Below are positions 34,141 through 45,295 of a stretch of DNA of 64,000 nucleotides, one piece after another. Within the stretch, counting starts at the first letter, position 1. Each line of letters opens with the position of its first letter. A model generated the notes under the pieces. That model was not told where the DNA came from. It ran no database searches and was given only the letters and a program-made list of their open reading frames with translations. Where the stretch lies: positions 2,454,388 to 2,518,387 of the forward strand of contig JAJEKV010000063.1 of assembly GCA_021234155.1 (NCBI GenBank). Direction: 5' to 3'. Source of the DNA: Isoetes taiwanensis. Taxonomy: Eukaryota; Streptophyta; Lycopodiopsida; Isoetales; Isoetaceae. The translations under genes were made by a program, and so were the position numbers.

Positions 34141-34177
34141 TACACCATCTTTAGAAAATATTCTATATGTATACAGG

Positions 34178-34267
34178 AAAGGCAATCTACTTGCCTTCTC
34201 GGCATGGAAAGGCGACGCTAAGCGGCGAGCCCCGATGACATGCCGTGAAGGCAAGTAGATTGCCTTT
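34178..34267. repeat. Second hairpin, about 28-bp arms
   Basis: AAAGGCAATCTACTTGCCTT at 34178 pairs with its reverse complement ending at 34267; the arms continue through CGGCATG / CATGCCG. The roughly 33-base loop contains GGCGACGCTAAGCGGCGAGC. It lies between the first hairpin and the MITE. Confidence 0.85.
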
Positions 34268-34273
34268 ACTGTT

Positions 34274-34529
34274 ACGTGGAAAACACTTAGGGATCATTCT
34301 GCTCCCAGTAAAATCCTTCAGAATGCAAGGTAAACTCTTGGAATGCAGGGTAAAAGAGCCGGAATGTGGAGTAAAACCTCAGAATGCATGTAAAAAGGTT
34401 GCAGCAGCCCGCCATCGCAGCTCCGTCGTTCAACGCAAAAGTTTACTTACATTCTTGTTTTGAAACGCCGCCACATGGCATGCTACTACTGGCGGATGTG
34501 GCAGAATGATCCCTAAGTGTTTTTTACGT
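34274..34529. mobile_element. MITE, 256 bp, 29-bp terminal inverted repeats
   Basis: Terminal inverted repeats of 29 bp at 34274-34302 and 34501-34529 match at all but two positions and share ACACTTAGGGATCATTCTGC. The flanks carry TGTT on both sides (34270-34273 and 34530-34533), a possible 4-bp target duplication. The interior has no coding capacity and repeats GGAATG(C/T)-type phrases. I cannot assign the superfamily with confidence. Confidence 0.75.
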
Positions 34530-37301
34530 TGTTATGAACTGGGTTCTCCTTATGACTGACCTACAATGGTGGCTTGACCTTCTCCACCGGCTTGCGAGAC
34601 AGAAAGCAGTCAAGGAGCTACCTACAACTTACCGGCAAAAACTAGTTAAAGCTTGCAAGGCAGAATATTCGTGTTATATTCTGGCATATCCAGAATATGT
34701 CAACTCACTTTGATTAGACAGTTGTTGTTGGCAAAGGTTTTTCTTTGGTAACAAATTACAAACCTCGGATATCCCGCGCTTTCTTTTCAACGATTACAAA
34801 TGCCCAAGCTATTGCAGGAGGGAAAGGAATCGCAGAAGGCTACAGCTTCTCATGATGGAAAATCTGATCCCTCCGGGTAGGAACAATTTTTTCCGTGAAG
34901 ACTTGAAAAAACATTTTGTGATCATGACAAGTTTTTCTTCTCTATTTTAGGTTTTGTAGAAGCCATTGCTCCATACAGAATCGTCAGAAATGCACCGACG
35001 TTTCCTAGACATTGGCTTCTTATCAGCACCATCACCGTTTGATGTTATCATTGCTATCCCCGGCATTAGCAAGCGCCATATCTAATCTGGCAATATGTAT
35101 TCGGCACTTTCAAAGCTTGATTAGCATAAACGGCTTTATCAAAAGGAAGCAAACCATGCTACTATTACCTAGCCGAGGTCAAAGTGCGATTTAACGAAGT
35201 CAGCGATTCAAGTAAGTAACATGTTCTTTCTTAAATTTTTCTTTGCAGATCTAGTACTTGTCTACTTTCTTTTCTTTATTGAATACAATTTGTATTGTCT
35301 GTGTATTTGTAAACAACTAACTACCTTTAAATTTAAAGCAATATTACAAATGCCGAGTAACATCTTTGTGGATGAGTTTTCTCCAAGCCTGGGCAACCTT
35401 TAATTTGTAACCTTGGACATTTCCTGTTTGGACACCATTCTTAACTCTCTGCTTAAGTTTATGAGTTTTGAATGCTTCTTTTACTCAATCATCTGGTGGA
35501 AACTATCCCTAAAGTCTACAAGAATTAACTGTGTGGTTTAAGGAGCTGGGAATCTATCTTATTCGCATTATTTTGGAAAATCTATAGCTGATCACAACAT
35601 CTTTGAGCTCAAGAGACTTGACTGCAGTTTAAAGCATGGATTTTGGACAGGCAAAAAAGAATTATGTGTGAAATCTATTTAAAAAGTGTTGTAGGAGAAC
35701 CCTCTTTGATTGATGGAGGTACGACTTAAGGATATTTCTATGTTTTAGCTTTATTAATTTTGCAAATAAAAGTTATTGGCATGCAAGTTTTGGGTATTTT
35801 TCAAAAGGACTGACTTAGCTGCAAATTGTATTCACTGAAGCTTTATTTGCATGTTAAACTTACGAAGAGAGTAGCCACTAGCCAATTTCCTGAAATGGTT
35901 GTTTTTCCTTGTAATTCTGCATATATTGGATCATGACAGTTGCATACTAAACTTATGAAGAGACTAGCCACTAGCCAACATACGTAAATGGTTGTTTTTC
36001 CTTGTAATTCTGCATATATTGTATCTTGACAGAACCATGCTCAAGTATATAAGTTTTGTATTTCCACTGTTTTTATTTATTTCTGCAGTGAGCATGGTTG
36101 CGAGGATCTTGAGAATATCTTCCATGGCCATAACGGGATATGCATTGTGGATTGCCTTTGACAGCATTACACTCGAGAAGTCTATACATTATCTTCTGAC
36201 AACCATGATGGTTCCCTGCAGTATATATCTCAACGAGCTCTGATTTTTTCAGGTTAAGGAGGAGTTTATTTTAAAGTTCCGAATGCGGCAAGAGAAAAAA
36301 TATCAGGGGCATTAAAAGCTCTGTGCCAAGCTGCTACATCACACCTTGCTGCTGGTTCTGCCTTTTCTTCTAGTTGAAGGACTTGCAGGAGCCCTATAGC
36401 AGCCCTGCCTATAGAGGAAACTCAGTTAGCTCTGAGATTCTTATCCATGTCATCAATAACTTCCATCAACAACCTTGCTGGGTTGCAGGTATTAGATCTA
36501 TTATTGTATATTTGCATGTTCCAATTCCACCTGATTGTGCTTTGCTATGGGATTCTGATCTTATTTCTAGCAGGCTGAGAAGGAAAGCTTCAGAAACCAT
36601 TGGTTGTGCCATTGAAAATAATAGCTGTTATGGTGAACATTGGTAAGGTAGATAAGCTTCATCCAGCCCTTCCTATTCTTCAGGTATATGGCCAGCCTTT
36701 GATATTGCTGCATCTAGTTGGACTGAAGAGCATCTGCAATCTGCAGCATTTGTAACATCATTGCTGATGGGCATAATACCAAAGTTATTATATTTGATAT
36801 CTGATATAATCAAACAGCACCTTGTTATTCCATGCCTAATTTGTTATCAAACGTAAGTACTCCGTAGAAATTTTTAAATACTTGAATTGGAGTAATAGTA
36901 CCTTACATGCAGATTATTGAGTTGGCTCATTGCTGGCAGAACGTCATTGCTCTTTATGCTTCACATGTTCCTGCCGTCATTTTTCTTTCGACTCTTTCAT
37001 TGTGTTATTGGTGTGTCATCTTATCTCTACTCTTGAAATGTTTTGGTATCGGATTATTTCTACAGTGAGCACGATGGTTGCATGGAGGATCTTGAGAATG
37101 CCTGTAAATGGAGTTCGAGATCATTCTATTTTTGGGCATGGGTGATCAGCCATTGTACATTGCACAATTTCAAGCCCAAAATCAACTTACTGATCCATTT
37201 TTTTATCAATTCGGCTCTATCTGAGCTCAAATCTCTTCCTTTGTCAATCCAACATTATAGAGGCAGGGAAATTGATTGGAATGTCCAAGGAGCATGAAGA
37301 T
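34530..37301. other. Intergenic or unidentified gene remnants
   Basis: No family recognised. A 93-bp tandem duplication is present (separate entry). Two similar plus-strand segments near 36085-36130 and 37062-37110 (both CTACAG/CTGCAG, then TGAGCA, then GGATCTTGAGAAT) look like duplicated exons after splice-acceptor-like CAG. Frame evidence for a protein is weak (E-H-G-C-E-D-L-E-N versus E-H-D-G-C-M-E-D-L-E-N). Confidence 0.4.
35849..36033. repeat. Two-unit tandem repeat, 93-bp period
   Basis: Units start at 35849 and 35942. Both contain AGTAGCC/ACTAGCCACTAGCCAA and TGGTTGTTTTTCCTTGTAAT followed by TCTGCATATATTG. The copies differ by a few substitutions and small indels. Confidence 0.85.
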
Positions 37302-37580
37302 CTATCCAACCAAAGATTTTGGCCCTGCCACGTAGTTTCCCGCCTGGTTTTCGACCAGATATACCACCTGGGTGATAACGGATGGCCAGATATACCAGTT
37401 GTTCTGACGTGATATACCACAATCTTGGACTCCATTTATGGGCGTCCTTTTTGGCGTCTTACTGTCTGTAAGCACTTCCTCCACTACATGACTCATATCA
37501 TTACGGAAAGTGGGCGATGATAAGGTTGTTGAGGTACCAATGATTGTAGGAATTTGTCCCGTTTTTTCACCAAATTTCAA
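37302..37580 (-). other. Unidentified 92-codon open frame, minus strand
   Basis: The minus-strand frame starts M-K-F-G-E-K-T-G-Q-I and contains a protein-like stretch W-Y-I-W-P-S-V-I-T-Q-V-V-Y-L-V-E-N-Q. It sits about 270 bp beyond the chitinase stop on the same strand. I recognise no domain and see no splice link to the chitinase. It could be an exon of another gene or chance. Confidence 0.2.
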
Positions 37581-37848
37581 TCTTCTTTCCTTATTATTGT
37601 GTAAGAAAGGGATGTGGTTTGCTATTAACTTATAAATTGCATTGAATGGATGACGTGAAATGGATAATCCAAAATATATAGTAGTTAACTTGACTTTGTA
37701 GAAGAAAAAGCTAAATGTTTTGGAACCTTAAAAAATACTGCTCATAATACAAAATGGTAAGCAATTACGACTCTTTCATTGACCATTATTTATTATATTA
37801 GCAGACTGGTCAAATGTCTTTGGTACTATAATTGACCAAAGCAAGCTA

Positions 37849-38825
37849 TTAGGCACAACTGAGGTTGCTGCCAGGATCTACACCCAACTTGTTACAGAAG
37901 CTCTTGTAATAACTAATCCGATTTGAAGCCTGTGCAGTTTCTGTACCTTTGCCACATTCATAACTGTAATTGATGATTTTAATAGTTTGTCCAAATCCTT
38001 GACCCCCAATCATGGCTTGGTGACAGGAACTGGAACTGGAAGGGCTTTGCATCCAGAACCACACAGAAGCCTTGAATGAAGCAGTTGCATCCTGGGCTAG
38101 CAGATCTGGGTTGTTAATCAGATCCAGCTGCAGATAGTCTCCTGCAGCCTGGTAGTTGTAATTCCTGTGTCAAATTTAGGTTAGACATTTGCAGTAGTAA
38201 ATTGATCTTTATGAGTGAGTTGTTTGATTAATACCATGACAGTTGAAGTGGTCCTCTTCCATAATAGCTTTTACCATCTGGGCAAGAATACCTGCTGTCA
38301 CAATGCGCTGATCTGTCGTTAGTTTCTTCGATTTCCTGCAGACCTGATACAAATTGTCACAACAAATAAGATTATCAGAAACCCTTTTTCATAAGGGGGA
38401 AAAACCTGCAACAAAAAAGAATTATACTTACCCCCAGTTTCTTGCTGAACATTAGCAAAGAATGCTGCGAGTTCTCGTTTCTGATCGTCAGAGCTGCCGG
38501 AAGTGCCGAATTCGCCAAATGAGTTAGCAGCAGCGAGGAAGGAATCATATGTGTAGAATGAGTTTCTGCTTGGAAAAAACTCATCGAAAACGCTGCTGCT
38601 GATTATGCTGGCTACGCCAGAAGCAGAAGAGGAAGTAGTGCTGCATTGGCTCTGGCAATTTTGAGCAGTATCACAGTAAGCTGCTGTGGATCCGCACCAC
38701 CCATATTGGCTGCAACACAGATTATCTGCGCACAGGGCACCTCCTGCTTGGCTCCCGCATTGCTCTGCCTGCCCGCTTCGGATCAACAGAAAATTGAAGA
38801 GCAAAAAAAACACCATTGCTGCCAT
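37849..38825 (-). CDS. Class I chitinase: signal peptide, hevein domain, GH19 catalytic domain; 3 exons
   Basis: An endochitinase of glycoside hydrolase family 19 that cleaves chitin in fungal walls; secreted. Exons on the minus strand: 38825-38432, 38343-38235 and 38164-37849, joined by short GT-AG introns (88 and 70 bp), for 819 coding bases or 272 residues. A hydrophobic signal peptide covers about residues 1-20 ([17 protein letters not shown]). It is followed by a Cys-rich hevein chitin-binding domain ([32 protein letters not shown]), a Ser/Thr linker, and the GH19 domain from about residue 70 (VFDEFFPSR). [11 protein letters not shown] carries the likely general-acid Glu, and EIEETND the second acidic residue. 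[17 protein letters not shown]-type NNPDLLAQD and WFWM are typical. The reading frame is intact and of normal family length. It ends S-C-A-stop with no obvious vacuolar extension. A TATA box lies upstream. An error-rich inverted copy occurs at 56654-57345. Confidence 0.95.
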
Positions 38826-38859
38826 TTTTCCTTGTTGCCAGACCTGAGTAGAGGTTGCT

Positions 38860-38867
38860 TATTTATA
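38860..38867 (-). promoter_or_regulatory. TATA box of the chitinase gene
   Basis: The minus strand reads GGCTATAAATAAGC, with TATAAATA at 38867-38860, about 35 bp before the ATG at 38825. This implies a very short 5' untranslated leader unless transcription starts further upstream. Confidence 0.65.
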
Positions 38868-39758
38868 GCCTAGGTGAAACACTTAAATTTAAGTGTTTTT
38901 CAGTTCTTACTTGTTCGTTTCTTTTCTTCTTATCAAGAATTACTCTTTGTTCTTCTTATCAAGAATTAGTCTTTGTTCTTCTGGTCTTTGCGATCTTTCT
39001 TCTTCGATCCTTCTGATCTTTGTGAGCTTCGACAATAGCCGCCACCTGCATTCTTTAGCCATTTTTCTAATGAGTAATTAAAGCAACTCGTCTGTATCAA
39101 GACTTATTCCGACATTTGAACTTGAGAAGAAGCAACGAAATATATGTTAAAAAAGGGTTCTAAAGCAATCTTCTGTCCAAAAAATCGGGTTTAATTCATA
39201 TGGAATCATGCAAGCTAAAGCCGGGTTTGTGGGATCAAAGTCATAAGACGATCTCTGGAATCTAATTTTAAACCTCGATCTCTGGAATCTAATTTTAAAT
39301 CTCTGGAATCTCGATCTCTGGACTCGAGATTTCTAGCAGTAACTCACCAGCCAAAGAAGGCGGTGTTTTAATCAGAAAATATGGGAAATTTGCATTTTAG
39401 CTACTATATATATATGGGAAATTTGCAATTTTGGGCTTTCCAATCACATTTGTACATTATGAACTTTTAAACTATATACTTTTTTGGTTGCCCCTAAATG
39501 GCAAGCCTCGCGTATTTATTGGGAATGAATAATATTCCAAGTATATGACAGTATATACGTAGATATGCCATATGAATTGGGCTAATCTTGTTGTGACCGT
39601 GGTCGAGCCCAAGATGGTAGCTCCCAGTTTTCAATTATTGAAGCAGCAGTAGATGCTCTGCCCATGAAAAATCAAAACCGCATTGCTATTCTTATTGCTC
39701 ATGGGATTTACCTTTATGACTAGTTCTTAGGTTTGTAGTTTATGTTCCCACTTATTGT
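38868..39758. other. Upstream region of the chitinase, no gene
   Basis: Contains TTCTTCTTATCAAGAATTA-type short repeats (38927-38970) and a cluster of CTCTGGAATCTAATTTTAAA / CTCGATCTCTGGA repeats (39250-39330). A duplicated TATATATATGGGAAATTTGCA lies near 39405. No recognised regulatory motif beyond the TATA box. Confidence 0.5.
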
Positions 39759-40089
39759 CAGGGTTATTTTTCACAAACCCATTTTCCTATCCATCAATTC
39801 TACCAAAGCATGACACGCCCCAAGAGATGCCTTATATGTACCAGTATGAGCAATACAAGGAAGGAGGGCTTTTACGGTTTCTTGTAAGCTTAGTGCACCC
39901 TTTTATAAGTAAATCAGGCATACGATCAGGGTTATTTTTCATAAACCCATTTGCCTATCCATCAATTCTACCAAAGCATGACGCCCCAAGAGGTATCGTA
40001 TATGTACTAGTATGAGCAACACAAGAAGGGCTTTCAGGTTTCTTGTAAGCTTAGTGCGTCTTTTATAAGTAATCAGGCATACAGATCAA
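39759..40089. repeat. Two-unit tandem repeat, 168-bp period
   Basis: Units start CAGGGTTATTTTTCA at 39759 and 39927 and share CTATCCATCAATTCTACC, AAAGCATGAC, GTATGAGCAA and TTCTTGTAAGCTTAGTGC. Differences include several small indels. Confidence 0.88.
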
Positions 40090-41042
40090 TATGTTCAGAT
40101 CAAAGTGTCTAGGCGAGAATTTCGATGGCATTTACCCCATTTGTGATGCATTTTGACACGAGCAACCTTTTTGAGATTTGGGCAAGGATGAAAAGATTTT
40201 TAGAAGTGAACAGGATTGAGAGATCTACGTGTGGGCGTATGCATGGCACGTCTTTAATTTTACATGCATAAATATGTGATTACTAGGGTTGAGGGATTGT
40301 CAAAAAGCAGCAGAAATATTAGATTCCCATGGGACAGAGCCTGTCACTATATTATATATAAAGGCTATGGTTGCTGAGGCATTCATCATCTGATATAATT
40401 GCAAGCAACAAATGATGTTTACTAAGTCTTGATAGAAATATTAGATCTTAGACTCAACTACACAACTTGACTTCATGTAGCTTAGAAATATTGATACTAT
40501 AAATTCAATGGTTATGAGGATATTATTATAGCAATGGTATTAAGTCAAACACTATAGCAATGGTACTACAAGAAACACTATAGCAATTCTAAGAATAATC
40601 TTCGAAATCTTGGGCATTCACCTTACTGTGAATCCAGCTATTAATTTGTCAATCACGCTCGGTATATTTACATTAGTGAACCTTCTATTTATTTTGTATC
40701 AATCGGCACTGATCCATGAAGAATTGGCACCACTGTCTCCCGTCGATTCTGAAAGATCCTTCCCACCTTTTTAATTCTTTCATGGCTTAATAATATTGAG
40801 CCAAGTGTTAAGCCATCTTTAGAAATAGGTTAACATTCAACCTAGGAAATACTTAGTGTAACTCACAATCAGTTTAAGCTACACTAGGTCAATCTGATAG
40901 CATTGCATAATTCATTCTTCTACCATGTTAATGCTCTAGCCCATGTGCTAGTGTAGTTGTGCTACACAGATATGCACAATGCATATATTCACTGAACATG
41001 ATAACTTCATCTGCACAATTCAAGAATTATAATATGACAATA
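40090..41042. other. No gene; AT-rich, likely includes the copia LTR
   Basis: The sequence next to 41043 should be the LTR of the copia fragment on the minus strand (starting TGTTGAGATATTG), but I could not fix its far end. There are also three CACTATAGCAAT repeats at 40550-40590. No protein motif is visible. Confidence 0.45.
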
Positions 41043-41170
41043 TCTCAACACTCTCCCTTCATATCATAATTCTTGCAATTGATCGTGTCCCTTAATTTGC
41101 AATACTTAATGTCAATCAAGAGTTTTGTCAAGATATCTGCAAGCTGCTTGTCTGTCTGAATATATTAACC
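41043..41170 (-). mobile_element. Ty1/copia element 3' end: pol terminus, polypurine tract, LTR start
   Basis: The minus strand encodes T-D-K-Q-L-A-D-I-L-T-K (41160-41123), the well-known end of the copia RNase H domain. It then runs through L-R-D-T-I to a purine tract GAAGGGAGAG immediately before TGTTGAGA, the start of a copia LTR (41050 downward). The upstream polyprotein is absent, so this is a truncated relic. Confidence 0.8.
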
Positions 41171-41626
41171 ATCATTCAATTAAATTGCAATTATGTCAAC
41201 TCCAAAATCACGCCAGTCTTTTAGATGCGAATTGAAATATACAAAAATAAAGGGTAAGTTGCTAAGATAGATGACATCAAAATTGAAGAGCATTGAGATG
41301 AAAATAATTTATTAGATAATAACAGATTGCATTATTTTCGAGGCAATTAGAACCCCGAAATTTATGGATACATGATATGAATATCATAAAAAAATATCAT
41401 ATATTCCAATAAAACATTAAGGGAACAATCCATGTTTTTCCAGGAATTTAACAAGGTGTGGTTTCATGTCAGATGTTCTATCTAGTTCTGAATGTGAATC
41501 TAACACTTTATGCACTGTCATCCCCATAGCCATATTATTCATAATTTGCTTAAACTTCATCATAAAATAATCTGTCGCAAAATTTTTTGGATCATAAGAT
41601 GGTGGATTCAGGGCCTGCGTTTGATT

Positions 41627-41851
41627 TTAGAAGCATTTGAGAGCATCAATGTCATCCACTATGATTATATCATCCTTATTCTCGATACCAAGTTCATCCA
41701 CAATGTTACTCAAGTGTTTGATTATAGGTTTGCCTGTTGGATCTTTAGGATTAGTGAACTTGACACATTTGTGTTGATCCCAAAAGGTCAACCAATGTCT
41801 ACCCATTTGCCCTAGTGCCTCTACAACGTCCTTGATGTTCCAAAGTTCCAT
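41627..41851 (-). other. Unidentified frame downstream of the DUF7869-type gene
   Basis: A 74-codon minus-strand frame: MELWNIKDVVEALGQMGRHW, L-T-F-W-D-Q-H-K, then HLSNIVDELGIENKDDIIIV. Extension upstream to about 41945 (Y-L-I-K-W-I-Y-P-Q-P-H-L-K-E-I-L-D-E-V-F) is also protein-like but passes a stop. It may be the last exon of the 42.2-44.8 kb gene or part of another transposon gene. I do not recognise a domain. Confidence 0.3.
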
Positions 41852-42167
41852 AGATGATCAAATACCAACTCGAAATAACCTAAATACCTCATCTAGTATC
41901 TCCTTCAAGTGTGGCTGCGGATAGATCCACTTGATGAGGTATTTAATTAAAGTGGGACAAATCTTGAATTTTGGGACTCGGACTGAAAATGGGACTCACA
42001 CACCATAAAAGAAATTTCTGAATTGATTGCTTGAATAGAATTACACATGGCACACATAGAATTGGGTTACTTGTTTTCCTCATAAATTTTACAAACCACT
42101 AGTTGAGAAAGTTTTCAAACTTCTCAATATTATGCACCCTCATACAATGATATAGCATGGAGGTTGC

Positions 42168-44833
42168 TCATGGCCTTGTCCATCTCCTTTCTTGGGATCT
42201 TGTGTGTGTTGTCTTTTGCAATGTGAGAACTTGGATATGACCATACCACACATTCCACCAATTCCCTCCTTTGAGGGTCAGCATAATTGGCCTCCACTTC
42301 TTCTCCCCAGCCAGCCGATGTATTGCTCCTTCAAGTTGCCCTTCTTGTGCCTCCCAATGGGCTCCCAATATTGAATTTGGAATCCGGGACGCAACTCCTC
42401 TCCATCGGGCATAGTGGTGGTCACATCGAGAGAGTGCCACCCCTAACCATATTGGACAGTCCTCATCATCGGGCCTTACTAGCACAAAGTATCCTTCCTT
42501 GATGTCCTCAAAGGGATCCCACTCGGGAAGATCAAACCACTTGCTTTGAGGCCTTACTTCCCACAAACCACTTGGGACCCAAGTGAGCATTCTTAGACGT
42601 GCTTGCACCTTGAGAACCCTCCCATCTTGACTCCGGCAAGAACCCGTCTCTTAGCTCCCTCCCACATGGTCATTCGGTTTCTAAGCATGTTACAACTTTC
42701 TCCCATTGCTTGATTAGGGAGTCCATTTGATTTTTTCTTAAGAGTGGAGGTGTGCTTTCCATTTCAACATCATCCCAAGTCGTTATGTAATCCTTGATGC
42801 CCTTCACCGGTTGGCTAGAGTCTTTGACCTGCCTTGAAGGGAGGTAGTGGTTTTAGGCTGCCCTTTAGGAATGAGAACTTCACCGGCAACACCCCTTTGC
42901 CACAACTTCGATACCTTGTACAGGCATCCACAACTTGTCACCTGGTCTCCACTTATATTGCATGATTGGTATTCCATCCCTAACCCAAAACTTGAATTGA
43001 AGTGGCTTTTGTGTGTCACGTCAACCGGTCCTTGCCATCTAGCAAGTATCCTTCTACAAATGATTTCCAATCAAGCACCTCATCCATCAAGAAAGCCATT
43101 GGGTTGGGGTCAATGCAGCTCTCAAACACATCCATTAGTTCGGGGAGAGTGGTCACGTTTTCTCTCTTGAGCTTGGTGGAGAAAGTTCCAAAGAATCCAT
43201 CAATATCATCATGCGTATGCCCAACCATCATGAATCCCACTTTCACAACTTTGAATACTCCCACTTCTTTGTCCAAGTATGACATTGCCCCAAACATCCA
43301 TCTATTCTTGTTTTCTTTCCAACGGTTGTCCAACTCAACACATAGCTCCTCGGCGGTGATTTCCCTAGTAAGGGGAAATCATCCCAAGTCCTCCTTGATT
43401 CACTAGGCACCTTGGATGTGAGCTTTTTATCCGCCTTTGGTAACAAAGCGGTTGATCATCCATCAAAGCCTCAAAAAATGGGTGTTTGAAGGGGAATACC
43501 TCCTCCCTTCTATCGATCCTTTCTCTAGTGTTCTCAAGCACTTGAAAATAGAGCTCACATGGAAGTTTGGATCATCTCTCCATAGATCAAGCACAAAATG
43601 ACCATATGTTCGGTTCCATGACCATGTGTTAATACACCCATGGGACTTACTTTCATCATCGAAAAGCGTTTTGACAACGCTTGGGTAAAGATCTAGCTTT
43701 GGCAAAGAAAGTCTTGTGTTGGTCCATCTTATCATGAATTATACACAAAAATTTGTCCGCTGCATCTCGAAAAATGTTCTCCACTTTGCCAATACAAGCT
43801 GTCTACATGATATTTGGTCTCTTTGGTGATCTGCAAATTGCTCCCTAATTGCCATTCTTTCTTTCTCTATTGCGGTTGATGCAAGTGTATCCTTGAGTTG
43901 AATGCAAGTGTTGCACTTTGAGAATGGCATGTGTTGTAGGACACTCCGCGTCCAGAAGTGAGTGCTCCATAACTTGCTGAAATGTGATTGAGAAAGAGGC
44001 CTACCTCCAGTAGTTTCTAGGATGGAGTTGACCTCCTTAAGGCACTCCTTTTGGATATAGTGTTGTGGCAACACTCTTTGCACCACTCGCTGCCGTGCTT
44101 TCGTTCACCGCCGACTTGTGGGGCATAGATTGAGACATGTATCTCACAAAGCTCTCGAAGGCTGCAATGGCCTTTAGAGTATTTGCTCTAGGTTTCAAAG
44201 TGAGTGCATTACCATGTTGGAACAAAGTGTGCCCTTTTCTAACCTTTGCTCCCGATATCACAAAAATGAAGACTTGCTCACCCCAAGAATCCATCTCAAT
44301 GCTCTCATACATACCTTCATTCCCCTCAATTGATATAGCGGTAGTCCTGTTTTTCATCATAGCTGGAATTCCTACACAAGGAGTAAATGAAATTAATCCT
44401 ATCTTTTTGAAGGCTGTCCAATGTATTGGGACCTTATCCGCATACGCGAGGTCATCCACATTGTAATGCAATTGTGCAATCTAGGTTGCAACACTCTTGT
44501 CCCCCTAATTGCCTCCGGGTTTTCTTTGGTTGGTGCCATACTTTCCATCCTTTCTAAATATTTGTCACTTCTAGGCCTCTTGGGCACCTTTGGCTGCCTT
44601 TTATGAAAGACATAGCGTCTCTTCCTTGTGATCAAAGGATGCTCGCCGACCACCAAATCTTCCACATGGCCTTGGGTGGGCCTTGGGGTGTGTAAGTCGA
44701 TAGGGCATTCTAGAGTATCACCATTCTTGTGTGTAATAAATCTAATTGGCCATCTCAAGCGAGCTTGGGACTCCAGCTGACCACGAGCACACAATGCAAT
44801 CACTAGAGCTTCCACAGGACATGATAGTATCAA
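42168..44833 (-). pseudogene. DUF7869-type (RNase-H-like, probably transposon-derived) protein gene, frame-broken
   Basis: Ordered minus-strand pieces match a family found in multi-copy, probably transposon-encoded form in plants, algae and animals. N-terminal part: 44833-44399 and 44471-44037. Next is a Cys-pair segment F-S-K-C-N-T-C-I-Q-L-K with R-E-Q-F-A-D-H (44086-43739). M-I-R-W-T-N-T-R-L-S-L-P and H-G-C-I-N-T-W-S-W (43735-43463) follow. Then comes the hallmark E-L-D-N-R-W-K-E-N-K-N-R, V-K-V-G-F-M-M-V-G-H-T-H-D-D-I-D-G-F-F (43350-43016). The tail is G-Y-F-V-L-V-R-P-D-D-E-D-C-P-I-W-L-G (42608-42168). Frame changes near 43365, 43460, 43737 and 44060, plus internal stops, show decay, although some could be introns. 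The Asp-Asn-x-x-E-N-K-N and GHTHDDID motifs are probable metal-binding sites by analogy with RNase-H-fold nucleases (inference). Confidence 0.65.
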
Positions 44834-45074
44834 CTTCGATAAGAAGCTTCACAATGCCAACTCCAAGATGTTCATCTCTCACCTCTCATCATTCACACTA
44901 TCAAATGGATCAACTGCGGTTATTATGCCCTCTGCAAATACCATCCGGTTGCAAAGGGTGCAACAAAAGGCAACCCATCCTCCTCCATTGGAGCCTAGGG
45001 CAATGGCCTCCTTTGGACTTCCCTGGCTCCATTTTACTCATCTCACATGCTCCCTGAATGAAAAAGCTCACATT

Positions 45075-45295
45075 AAAACCATATAGCCCCAAACACCACA
45101 AATATGACCATATGAACCATATAAAACCATACAAACATATTAAATATAACCATATTAAATCATACAACCATATTAACTAAAATCATATAACCATATTAAA
45201 GGATACAACCACACTCATTCTAAACCATATGTGAACATTGTAACCATATATACCATTGATACTATTCAACCATTGAAACCTTATTAAATACATAA
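45075..45295. repeat. Degenerate ACCATATTA satellite-like tract
   Basis: A run of variants of ACCATAT(TA)AA and CATACAACCATATT spaced 10-25 bp apart. AT-rich, no coding sense. Confidence 0.75.

Noticed and set aside
37302-37580. Fourth exon of the chitinase
   Set aside because: The chitinase frame closes normally at 37849 with family-typical length, and no splice donor leads into this frame.
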